Below are positions 1 through 7,745 of a stretch of DNA of 64,000 bases, in pieces (the stretch's first letter is position 1; each line of letters opens with the position of its first letter). Source of the DNA: DASSUW01 sp963844205 (GTDB taxonomy: Bacteria; Actinomycetota; Thermoleophilia; Solirubrobacterales; Solirubrobacteraceae). The notes below the pieces were generated by a model, which did no database searches, was not told where the DNA came from, and saw only the letters and a program-made list of their open reading frames with translations. A program made the position numbers and the translations under genes. The DNA lies in assembly GCA_963844205.1 (NCBI GenBank), contig CAWJNK010000001.1, forward strand, positions 992,001-1,056,000, given 5' to 3'.

Positions 1-1923
1 GTCGCCCGACCGGCGCAGCGCCCGCCGCCAGCGACGAACCCACGGGTGAGCCCGCGCGCCCAGCGGAACATCCCGCCAGCCGAGCCGCCGCTGTCGCCCG
101 CACGCCCTCGGGCGCCGGGCCATCCCCCGAACCGGCCCGCCCCAGCGGCCAAGCAGGCTCCGGCGCTGACACGCCGCCCGACGCCGCACCGTCCCGCGAA
201 TCCAGCAGCACCACCGGCCAAGCAGCCGGCGTTGCCCGCGCGTCCTCCACCGCCGCGGCCTCCCCCGCCACCGGACGAGCATTCGCCGCCCGTCGCAGGC
301 CATCCCGCCCCGAGCCCACCGCCGACTCGGCCCAAGCGACCACCGTCGCTGAAGGACCATCCCGCGCCGGGCCCTCCGCCGAACTGACCCAGCCGACCGG
401 CCGAGCAGCCGCGGTCACCCGTCCACGAGCCGGCTCGGAGCGCTCGCGCAGGCGCAGCGGCGGGCCGGACGAACCGCCGGTCGTCGCGCGCGCGCCCGCC
501 CGACGTCGAGCCCTCCGTCGAAGCTACCCGGCCGGCCACCCCAGCCGTAGGTCCCGCCCGTACGGCCGCTCCCACCGCGCCGCCCGCCAAGGCCACACGG
601 CCGGCCGCCCCAGCGCCGGCTCAAGCCCGCACACCCACGCCCGCCGCGCCCTCTCCCGAAGCCACACGGCCGGCCGCCGCAGCACCGGCTCTCGCCCATG
701 CGACCGCCCTCGCTGCGCTGCCGGACGAACCGCCGGTCGTCGCGCGCGCGCCCGCCCGCGTCGAGCCCTCCGTCGAAGCTACCCGGCCGGCCACCCCAGC
801 CGTAGGTCCCGCCCGTACGGCCGCTCCCGCCGCGCCGCCCGCCGAAGCCACCCGGCCAGCCGCCCCAGCACCGGCTCTCGCCCGCACACCGACGCCCGCC
901 GCGCCATCTGCCGAAACCACCTCGCCGGCCGAACCAGCGCCGGCTCTCGGCCGCACACCGACGCCCGCCGCGCCATCTGCCGAAGCCACCCGGCCGGCCG
1001 CCCCAGCACCGGCTCTCGCCCATACGGCCGCCCTCGCCGCGCCGTCCGCCGCCGCCGCCGCCGCCGAAGCCAAGCAGCCGGCCGGACGAGCCGCGAGGCC
1101 CGCCCGTAGAGCCGCCCCCGCCGCGCCGTCCGCCAAGGCCACCCGGTTGGCCCAACCTGCGCCGGCACTGGCCCGCACACCCACGCCCGCCGCGCCGTCC
1201 GCCAAGGCCACCCGGTTGGCCCAACCTGCGCCGGCACTGGCCCGCACACCCACGCCCGCCGCGCCGTCTGCCGAACCCGCGCGGCCGCCCGCCGAGCCGT
1301 CGCCGGAACCCGTGCGCCCGCCCCGCCGAGCGGCTCCCGTCGCTCGCGCACGGAGCTCCGCGGAAGCCAGCGCGCCCTTGCACGCACCCGCTCCCCCGCC
1401 CGAGCACCGCGGTGCGACGCCCTCCACCGCTCCCGTGTCGCTCGCCGCGCGCCGTCCCGCGGACCCGGCGGCTGCGGACGGCGTGCGCTCCCCCGACCGC
1501 TCGACCGTCCGGCTGCGCCGGTTGAGCCGGACGGTCGCTCCGGAAGTCGATCGGGAGCGTCGAATCGTTCGCGAGACCGAGCGCGTGGCCGCCCGCATGA
1601 TGCCGCCGGCGGCGGGAACCTCAGCGGCGGCACAGACGCCCGAACGTCTGGCAGGGACCACCGAGCCGGCCCGGCTGGCGGCGCTGACCGGCGGCTCGCT
1701 GATGAACGCACCCGACGGCCGCACGAGCGTCGTCTTCGCGGCCGGTGATCAACAGCCTGGCGGATCGGCCCGCGCCCCGCGCACGGTAACGGCGCAGCGT
1801 GCGCTACCGGAACCGGTCCCCGCGGCCACATCCATCGACGTCGACGAGCTGTACGACCAGATCGCCGCGCGCCTGCGCCGCGAGCTGCTCCTCGACCGCG
1901 AACGCGCCGGAGAGCTGCCATGA
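1..1923 (+). CDS. Pro/Ala-rich repeat protein of the eCIS locus (5' partial, apparent frameshift)
   Basis: No start is visible; the gene enters from outside the window. From position 3 to about 500 the open reading frame is frame 3; from about 503 to the stop at 1921-1923 it is frame 1. A near-identical copy of the switch region (from 465 and from 721) shows one extra A at about 503 in the first copy, which accounts for the frame change. The product is almost entirely Ala, Pro, Arg and Thr, built from degenerate 22-23-residue units (core like APALARTPTPAAPSA), so probably a long disordered linker. The last ~30 residues differ: they form a charged amphipathic helix (IDVDELYDQIAARLRREL) of the kind found at the C-terminus of proteins next to the tail tube in eCIS loci. 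The stop overlaps the tube gene's ATG (ATGA). Biochemical role unknown; eCIS membership is inferred from context. Confidence 0.6.
465..860 (+). repeat. Direct repeat pair (about 135 bp, 465-600 and 721-855) in the Pro/Ala-rich gene
   Basis: The stretch beginning ccggacgaaccgccggtcgt at 465 recurs at 721 almost unchanged for about 135 bp. The offset between copies is 256 bp before position 503 and 255 bp after it, because the first copy carries one additional A. The high identity implies a recent duplication or gene conversion. Confidence 0.8.
1132..1269 (+). repeat. Two-copy 69-bp tandem repeat (23-residue unit)
   Basis: Positions 1132-1200 and 1201-1269 are identical apart from the last base. 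Each unit starts gccaaggccacccggttggc and encodes 23 residues including LAQPAPALARTPTPAAPS. More diverged units of the same kind run upstream to about 540. A multiple of three keeps the frame open, so the copy number can vary without truncating the protein. Confidence 0.9.
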
Positions 1924-2384
1924 GTCCCACCACGACGAGCGGAACGCCGGCGGCCGGCACCGGTCCGGGTACCCAGGTCGACCCGCTGGCCGAGCTCTCC
2001 TTCCTCATCCAGATCCAGGGCCGTGAGATCGGACGGTTCGCCCAGTGCACAGGGCTCGGAGTCGAGTACGACGTCCTCGAGTACGCCGAGGGCGGCAACA
2101 ACGAGTACGTCCATCAGCTCCGCGGCCGCGTCCGCTACCCGAACGTCGTCCTCGGTCGCGGCATCACCCACGAGGACGAGTTGCTGCGCTGGCTCTTCAG
2201 CACTGAGGCGGCGAGCCAGCGACCCACCGTGACGATCACGATGAACGACCCGACCGGCAAGCCGATCCGGCACTTCGCCCTCGCCGCTGCGCTGCCGGTC
2301 CGCTGGACAGGACCGAGCGCCCAGAGGGGCGCCTCCGGGACCGCCACCGAATCGCTCGAGATCTCGCACGCGGGGTTCGTCTGA
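1920..2384 (+). CDS. eCIS tail tube protein (T4 gp19-like)
   Basis: A 154-residue protein of the phage tail tube family (gp19/TIGR02241 type) used by contractile injection systems; hexameric rings of such proteins stack to form the inner tube. Family hallmarks visible: FLIQIQGREIGRFAQCTGL near residue 29, the central loop GGNNEYVHQLRGRVRYPN, and the downstream GITHEDELLRWL and NDPTGKPIRHFAL segments. The length matches the family (about 145-170). The ATG overlaps the preceding stop (ATGA) and the stop abuts the next ATG, so it is tightly coupled to its neighbours. A second tube paralogue, if present, must lie upstream of the window. Confidence 0.92.
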   Translation: MSPTTTSGTPAAGTGPGTQVDPLAELSFLIQIQGREIGRFAQCTGLGVEYDVLEYAEGGNNEYVHQLRGRVRYPNVVLGRGITHEDELLRWLFSTEAASQRPTVTITMNDPTGKPIRHFALAAALPVRWTGPSAQRGASGTATESLEISHAGFV

Positions 2385-3052
2385 TGCCCGAGCCGACCGG
2401 CTTCCAGAAGGCACGCCTCGACATCGAGGGTGGACAGCGCCTGGAGTGCTGGCTCAATCCGACCCAGTACTCGATCGCCAAGGCCAACGACTGGACGACA
2501 CGGCCCGTGGTCGGCGCGAGCCTGCCCCAGGCGCAGTTCGGCGGCGGTCGCGCGCGCGAGCTCGCGCTCGAGCTGCTCTTCGACGCCGCGCCCGACGGAG
2601 ACGTCACGAGCGCGACCGATCAGCTGTTCAAGATGATGGAGGTCGACACGACGCTGAGCGCCGGGGGAAAGCTCAACCAGGCCCGCCCGCCGACGATCAC
2701 TCTCAGCTGGGGGTCGTTCACGAGCTTCAAGGCCGTCTGCCGGCACCTCCACGTGCAGTTCGAGCTCTTCTCCCCGGACGGCACGCCGATCCGCGCACTC
2801 GCGGCCCTGACCCTGGTGCAGGTCGAGAAGGACGCGCGCTCGGGCGGTGGAACGCCCGCCCGCGCCCAGAACCCGACCACCCGCGCCGAGCCGCGCGTGC
2901 GATCCCACACCGTGCGAGACGGCGACAGCCTGCCGCTCCTTGCCTTCGAGTACCTGGGCGACGCGGCCCGCTGGCGTGAGATCGCGCTGGCGAGCGGCAT
3001 CGACGACCCGCTCCGCCTCGAGCGCGGCCGGAGGCTGGAGATCCCAGGATGA
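2384..3052 (+). CDS. eCIS tube-initiator/LysM protein (Afp7/PVC7-like)
   Basis: A 222-residue CIS-tube protein. Residues ~1-155 carry the family fold seen between tube and baseplate, with the typical opening FQKARLDIEGG and LNPTQYSIAKANDW. Residues ~172-221 form a LysM module (SHTVRDGDSLPLLAFEYLGD, then WREIALASGIDDPLRL and RGRRLEIPG). In Afp, PVC and phage systems this protein joins the tube to the central spike; LysM here is usually structural rather than wall-binding. It overlaps both neighbours by 1-4 nt. Confidence 0.92.
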   Translation: MPEPTGFQKARLDIEGGQRLECWLNPTQYSIAKANDWTTRPVVGASLPQAQFGGGRARELALELLFDAAPDGDVTSATDQLFKMMEVDTTLSAGGKLNQARPPTITLSWGSFTSFKAVCRHLHVQFELFSPDGTPIRALAALTLVQVEKDARSGGGTPARAQNPTTRAEPRVRSHTVRDGDSLPLLAFEYLGDAARWREIALASGIDDPLRLERGRRLEIPG

Positions 3053-4791
3053 CGGCGGTCACCGGCCCCCTGCTCGCCGGCGCCGAGGTCCGCCTCGACG
3101 GCACCGCCCTCGACCCGGCGGTGGCCGCACAGGTGCTCGAGATCCGGGTCGACCAGCACCTCCGGCTGCCCGACCGCGCCTCGGTGCGGCTCGCCGATCC
3201 GCGGCTCGCGCTCGCCGACGGCACCACGTTCGCCCTGGGAGCGCAGTTCGACGTGCTGCTCGCCCCGCCCGGCGGCGGCCCGGCGGTGAGCGTCTTCGAA
3301 GGTCAGCTCGGCGCGCTCGAGCCGGAGTTCACGGAGCACGAGGCGATCCTCGCGGTGCGGGCGTACGACCGCTCGCAGCTGCTGCACCGGACGAAGCGCA
3401 CCGAGACCTACCAGGAAATGGGCTACGGCGACATCGCGAGCGCCGTGGCAGGGCGCAACGGGCTGTCGACGGGGACCATCGAGTCGGGCGGGGGCACGGC
3501 GCCGTTCGTCCAGCAGAGCAACGAGACCGACTGGGAGCTGCTGTGGCGCCTGGCCGACGAGATCGGGTTCGAGGTCCGCGTCACCGGTCGGGATCTGCAC
3601 TTCCGGCAGGCATCCGGGTCGGTCGCCGCCGGCACGCCGGTCCGGCTCGTCTGGGGCGAGGAGCTGCTCGACTTCCGCCCGCGCGTGACCGGGATGCGCC
3701 AGGTCGAGTCCGTCACCGTCCGGTGCTGGGACCCGGTCCGCAAGCAGGAGGTCGTCGCGACCGCCGAGCCGGCCACCGGCGGGACGTCGATCGGCATCGC
3801 GCGCGGCGACGCCGCGAGCGCGCTGGGCGGCGGGACGCTGGTCATCGCCGACCAGCCGGTGAGCTCGCAGGAGCAGGCCGATGCGCTGGCGAAGGGCATC
3901 GCCGACCGCATCGCCGACGGGTTCGTCGAGGCGGACGGGACCACGCTCGGAGACCCGCGACTGCGGGCCGGAGGGCGCATCGAGGTCGCCGGCGTCGGCT
4001 CGCGCTTCGGCGGCACCTACGCGCTGTCCTCGGCCACGCATCTCGTCCGGTCGAGCCGCGGGTACGAGACGCGCTTCACGGTGTCGCCGGGCCCGGCGCG
4101 CCCGCTCGGCGCGGCGACACGGCCGGCCGGGGGCCGGCCGTGGCGGCACACGATCGTCGTGGGGCTCGTCACGAACAACCAGGACCCGGACGAGCTCGGC
4201 CGCGTGCGTGTCAGCTATCCGGCGCTCGGGACGGACCACGAGGGATGGTGGGCCCGGGTCGCGGGGGCGGCGGCCGGCGGGCGCCGAGGCGTGCTGATGA
4301 TGCCGCAGGCGGGCGATGAGGTCCTGCTCGGGTTCGAGCACGACGACGAGGAGCGCCCCGTCGTGCTCGGCTCCGTGTGGAACGGCGAGGGCAAGCCGCA
4401 GGAGCTCGTACATCCGGACGGCTCGTTCGCGGTGCGCAGCGACAAGCAGGTGGTCGTCGACGCCGCCGATGCGATCTCGATCACGGCCGACAAGACGCTG
4501 ACGCTCAGCGCTGCGGGCGACGCCAAGCTGACCACCGAGCCGGGCGGTGACGGGCCGCCCGGCAACGTGAACGTGACGGCGAAGGGCAGCGCGACGATGA
4601 AGGCCGGCACGGGCGTGTCACTCGACGCGGGCACGGACGGCAACTTCGCCGCGAAGACAGCGCTGACGGTGAAAGCGGGCACGCAGCTGACGCTCGAGGG
4701 TGGTGCGGAGGTGACCATCAAGGCCGCATCGCTCAAGCTCAGTGCCACCGGTCCGGTGCAGATCTCCGGCGCACAGGTCCTGCTCGGATGA
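3049..4791 (+). CDS. VgrG/gp5-gp27-like central spike protein
   Basis: A 580-residue spike protein. Residues 1 to ~340 correspond to the gp27/phage late control D hub (SVFEGQLGALEPEF, YDRSQLLHRTKRTETYQ, QSNETDWELLWRLADEIGF). Residues ~366-455 form the gp5 OB fold (GLVTNNQDPDELGRVRVSYP, then GDEVLLGFEHDDEERPVVLG). Residues ~465-580 are short Thr/Ala/Gly-rich beta repeats consistent with a trimeric beta-helix needle. No lysozyme or C-terminal effector domain is present. It would form the puncturing needle capped by the PAAR-like protein encoded at 10386-10721. ATGA overlaps at both ends. Confidence 0.93.
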   Translation: MTAVTGPLLAGAEVRLDGTALDPAVAAQVLEIRVDQHLRLPDRASVRLADPRLALADGTTFALGAQFDVLLAPPGGGPAVSVFEGQLGALEPEFTEHEAILAVRAYDRSQLLHRTKRTETYQEMGYGDIASAVAGRNGLSTGTIESGGGTAPFVQQSNETDWELLWRLADEIGFEVRVTGRDLHFRQASGSVAAGTPVRLVWGEELLDFRPRVTGMRQVESVTVRCWDPVRKQEVVATAEPATGGTSIGIARGDAASALGGGTLVIADQPVSSQEQADALAKGIADRIADGFVEADGTTLGDPRLRAGGRIEVAGVGSRFGGTYALSSATHLVRSSRGYETRFTVSPGPARPLGAATRPAGGRPWRHTIVVGLVTNNQDPDELGRVRVSYPALGTDHEGWWARVAGAAAGGRRGVLMMPQAGDEVLLGFEHDDEERPVVLGSVWNGEGKPQELVHPDGSFAVRSDKQVVVDAADAISITADKTLTLSAAGDAKLTTEPGGDGPPGNVNVTAKGSATMKAGTGVSLDAGTDGNFAAKTALTVKAGTQLTLEGGAEVTIKAASLKLSATGPVQISGAQVLLG

Positions 4792-5183
4792 CGACCGTCC
4801 TCGGCAGCGGCCTCGCGTTCCCGCTCGGCGTCGACGAGCGCGGGCGGATCGCCCTCGCGCACGACGAGATCGACGTGGAGCAAGCGATCCGGCTCATCCT
4901 GTCGACCGCACCCGGCGAACGGCCCATGCGCCCCGAGTTCGGCTGCGCCGTGCACGACTGCGTGTTCGAGCGCATCGAAGCCGACACCCTCGCGCGCATC
5001 GACCGCGCGGTGCGCGTCGCGCTCGATCGCTGGGAGCCGCGCATCGAGCTCGAGGACGTCTCGTTCGAGACGCGCAGGGAGGGCGAGCTGCTCGTCCATC
5101 TCCACTACCGCCTGCGCGCCACCAACCACGTGCGCAACCTGGTCTTCCCGTTCTACGTCGTGCCCGCCGAGGAGGTGCCATGA
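4788..5183 (+). CDS. Baseplate wedge protein, GPW/gp25 family
   Basis: A 131-residue gp25-like protein, the most conserved baseplate component of contractile systems, which nucleates sheath assembly. Visible features: GLAFPLGVDERGRIALAHDE near the N-terminus, IRLILSTAPGERPMRPEFGC around residues 38-57 (the family core), then the C-terminal beta region WEPRIELEDVSFETR. Its length fits the family. It overlaps the spike gene and the gpJ-like gene through ATGA junctions. Confidence 0.94.
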   Translation: MTTVLGSGLAFPLGVDERGRIALAHDEIDVEQAIRLILSTAPGERPMRPEFGCAVHDCVFERIEADTLARIDRAVRVALDRWEPRIELEDVSFETRREGELLVHLHYRLRATNHVRNLVFPFYVVPAEEVP

Positions 5184-7189
5184 CGCTCGAGCTGCAACCG
5201 CTCGACGACCTGCGCTTCCAGGATCTCGTCAGCCAGGCGCGCAAGCGGATCGCGCTGCGCTGCCCGGAGTGGGACGAGCACAACGTCTCCGACCCCGGCA
5301 TCACGCTCATCGAGCAGTTCGCGTCGATGGTGGAGATGCTGGGCTACCGCATCGACCGGATCCCGGAGCGGCTCCACGTCGCCCTGCTCCGCCTGCTCGA
5401 CATCGAGCTCGCACCCCCGGTCGCGGCCACGGCCGAGCTCGAGTTCCGCCTCGCAGCGCCCGCCGAGCGCGAGGTCACGATCCCCGCGCACCACACCGAG
5501 ATCACCACGATCGCCGGCGTCGCCGAAGAGCCGATCCCCTTCCAGGTCAGCGAGACGTTCGTCATCCGCCCCCTCCGCCCGGTCGCCGTCGCCGTGCGGC
5601 GCGGAGGGCGCGTCGAGAGCCTGGCCGTGAGCCAGGGCGAGTGCCGGCCGAGCGGCACCGACCGCGTCGGCTTCGGCCCTCAACCGGCTCCCGGCGATGG
5701 GTGGTACCTGGGTTTCGCCGAGCCGCTCGACCGCCTCCTCCTGCGCGTCAGCGTCGACGCTTCGAAGGCGCAGGGCGCCGGAATCGACCCCACTGCGCCG
5801 CCGCTGCGGTGGGAGGCTTCAGCCAGGCCGACCGACGTTTCGGAGCCGGAGGACTGGGCTGCGGTGCGCCTGCTCAAGGACACGACCAAGGGGTTCAACG
5901 CCGGCGGTGGTGAGATCGAGCTGCAGATGCCCGACTCGACGGCGCCGGCGCAACTCGGCGCCGAGCGCTGGCACTGGCTCCGCTGCCGCCTGGCGGACGA
6001 CAGCCACGAGGAGCGGCGCTACCGCCGGCCGCCACTGATCGAGTCCGTCACGGCCCACGTCGTCGGCGCGCGGGTGCCCGCCCACCACGCCGCCCGCGTG
6101 ACGAACGAGGAGCTCGGGGTCAGCGACGGGACTCCGGCCCAGACCTTCCACGTCCGCCAGACCCCGGCGCTGGAGCCGAGCAGCCCGGACGATCGGCTCG
6201 AGGTGCGCGAGCAGGGAAGCACCGACTGGGTGTCCTGGACGGGCGTAGCGTCGTTCAAGGACAGCGACTCCGACGACCGTCACTTCCGGTTCGACCCGGC
6301 CTCGGGCAGGATCGAGCTCGGCCCGGCGATCCGCGCTCCTCGAACGGGGTGGAGGCAGCACGGCGCGGTCCCCCCAAAGGGCGCGACCCTGCGGATGACG
6401 GGCTACCTGTATGGCGGCGGGTCGCGCGGCAACGTCGCGGAGGGGACGTTGCGCGTGCTCCGCAAGGGGATCCCGGGAGTCGCGTCGGTGCGCAACCTGG
6501 CGGCCGCGCGCGGTGGCATGGACGGCGAGACCGTGGAACTCGGCCGGCAGCGAGCCGAGCTGGAGCTGCGCACGCGCGATCGAGCGGTGACCGCGCAGGA
6601 CTTCGAGTTTCTCGCCGGCGAAGCGTCGCCGCGCGTCGCGCGTGCGCGCTGTGCCCGGCCGATGCCCGGCCGGGCGATCCCGGTGTACGTGCTGCCCACG
6701 GTGCCGGAGCAGTTCCCCGACCCGCCGCGCGCGCTCACGTTCGACGAGCTGACGCCGGACAAGGAGCTGCTCGCCGAGGTGCGCGCGTATCTCGAGGAGA
6801 GGCGCGTGCTGGGTACCTCGGTCGACGTCCAGCCCGTGCCGCTGCGCGGAGCCCAGGTTGCGGTGGACGTGCGCGTCGAGCGGTTCGCCGACCCCGTGCG
6901 CGTCGAGGGCGGGATCCGACGCGCGCTGTATCGCTTCCTCAACCCGTTCGGCGGGTCGATTGCCGGCGACTCGGAGGGCTGGGCCTTCGGCCGCGCCGTC
7001 ACCGACGGCGAGCTCCGCGCCGTGGTGCACGCCGTTCCGAGCGTCAGGCGCATCTCATTGCTCCGCATCTACGAGATCGATCCGGCCGGGGGCGACGGTC
7101 TGCCCCGCCCGGCCGGAGCGACGATCGTCATCGGCCCGGACGAGCTCGCCTTCTCCGGGACCCACGCCATCAGCTGCAGCCGTGACTGA
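5180..7189 (+). CDS. Putative baseplate assembly protein (gpJ/Afp11-like)
   Basis: A 669-residue baseplate component of the TIGR02243/gpJ-like class. The N-terminus (DDLRFQDLVSQARKRIALRC, PEWDEHNVSDPGITLIEQFA) is diagnostic of eCIS baseplate proteins. The C-terminal third carries the baseplate-J core (DRAVTAQDFEFLAGEASPRV, then TSVDVQPVPLRGAQVAVDVR). The start is the ATG at 5180, overlapping the gp25 stop and preceded by gaggaggt. It would build the wedge between gp25 and tail protein I. An in-frame extension upstream of 5180 is only a shadow of the gp25 gene. Confidence 0.92.
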   Translation: MTLELQPLDDLRFQDLVSQARKRIALRCPEWDEHNVSDPGITLIEQFASMVEMLGYRIDRIPERLHVALLRLLDIELAPPVAATAELEFRLAAPAEREVTIPAHHTEITTIAGVAEEPIPFQVSETFVIRPLRPVAVAVRRGGRVESLAVSQGECRPSGTDRVGFGPQPAPGDGWYLGFAEPLDRLLLRVSVDASKAQGAGIDPTAPPLRWEASARPTDVSEPEDWAAVRLLKDTTKGFNAGGGEIELQMPDSTAPAQLGAERWHWLRCRLADDSHEERRYRRPPLIESVTAHVVGARVPAHHAARVTNEELGVSDGTPAQTFHVRQTPALEPSSPDDRLEVREQGSTDWVSWTGVASFKDSDSDDRHFRFDPASGRIELGPAIRAPRTGWRQHGAVPPKGATLRMTGYLYGGGSRGNVAEGTLRVLRKGIPGVASVRNLAAARGGMDGETVELGRQRAELELRTRDRAVTAQDFEFLAGEASPRVARARCARPMPGRAIPVYVLPTVPEQFPDPPRALTFDELTPDKELLAEVRAYLEERRVLGTSVDVQPVPLRGAQVAVDVRVERFADPVRVEGGIRRALYRFLNPFGGSIAGDSEGWAFGRAVTDGELRAVVHAVPSVRRISLLRIYEIDPAGGDGLPRPAGATIVIGPDELAFSGTHAISCSRD

Positions 7190-7745
7190 CGCCGCCCCGC
7201 CCACCGCGTCCGCCCGCGGGTATCTCCGCCACGGCCTGCCGGCGGTCTACCAGGAGAACGACTTCGCGATGCGCTTCCTGGAGGGCCTGGAGGAGCTCCT
7301 CGACCCGATCGTCGCGTTCCTGGACGCCCTGCCCGCGCACCTCGACCTGTCGCTCGCACCGCCCGCCTACGTCATGCTCGTCGGCGAGTGGCTCGGCATC
7401 GACCCGGAAGGCCGGTGGCGGGAACTCCTGGGTCGCGACGAGGTTCGGCGCCGCGAGCTCGTGGGGCGTGCAACGGTCATCGCGCGCAGGCGAGGCACCG
7501 GCGCGTCGCTGCAACTCGTGCTCGATCTGCTCTTCCCCGATCTCGGGCTGAGGGTTCAGGACTTCGGGCGCAGCACCTTCAGCGCCGAGCCGCGCGATCC
7601 GCCCGCAGCCGACGCGGCGTTCGAGGTCGTCAGCGCAGTCGAACCCGCGCGCGCTCGCCGAGCGGCCATCGATCGCGTCGTGGAGCAGCTGCGGCCGGTG
7701 CACGTCCTGTATCGAGGTCTACGAGTCGAGGAGGCGCACGGATGA
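7182..7745 (+). CDS. Phage tail protein I-like baseplate protein (TIGR02242-type)
   Basis: A 187-residue protein with the opening YLRHGLPAVYQENDFAMRFL and the following LEELLDPIVAFLDALPAHLD typical of tail protein I homologues in eCIS loci. A middle segment, GRATVIARRRGTGASLQLVL, is also a family signature. The GTG at 7182 overlaps the end of the gpJ-like gene by 8 nt; the stop overlaps the next ATG. It forms baseplate wedges and, in phages, links to fibres. No fibre gene follows; the zinc-ribbon/PASTA protein comes next instead. Confidence 0.88.
   Translation: MTDAAPPTASARGYLRHGLPAVYQENDFAMRFLEGLEELLDPIVAFLDALPAHLDLSLAPPAYVMLVGEWLGIDPEGRWRELLGRDEVRRRELVGRATVIARRRGTGASLQLVLDLLFPDLGLRVQDFGRSTFSAEPRDPPAADAAFEVVSAVEPARARRAAIDRVVEQLRPVHVLYRGLRVEEAHG

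Noticed and set aside
46..387. 113-codon Pro-rich plus-strand frame starting at GTG 46
   Set aside because: It is out of phase with the frame that stays open across the repeat and ends at an internal TGA; frame 3 gives sequence more like the downstream repeats.
1132..1269. CRISPR-like or VNTR array
   Set aside because: Units are contiguous without spacers and keep a reading frame; it is a coding tandem repeat.
415..2101. Long minus-strand open frames (330, 367 and 440 codons) opposite the Pro/Ala-rich gene
   Set aside because: They are mirror frames of a GC-rich repeat; their products are low-complexity Gly/Arg strings with no Shine-Dalgarno or domain, and the plus frame links in an ATGA overlap to the tube gene.
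2620..4413. 597-codon minus frame opposite the LysM and spike genes
   Set aside because: The plus-strand genes have clear family motifs throughout; the minus product is an Arg/Ala-rich shadow.
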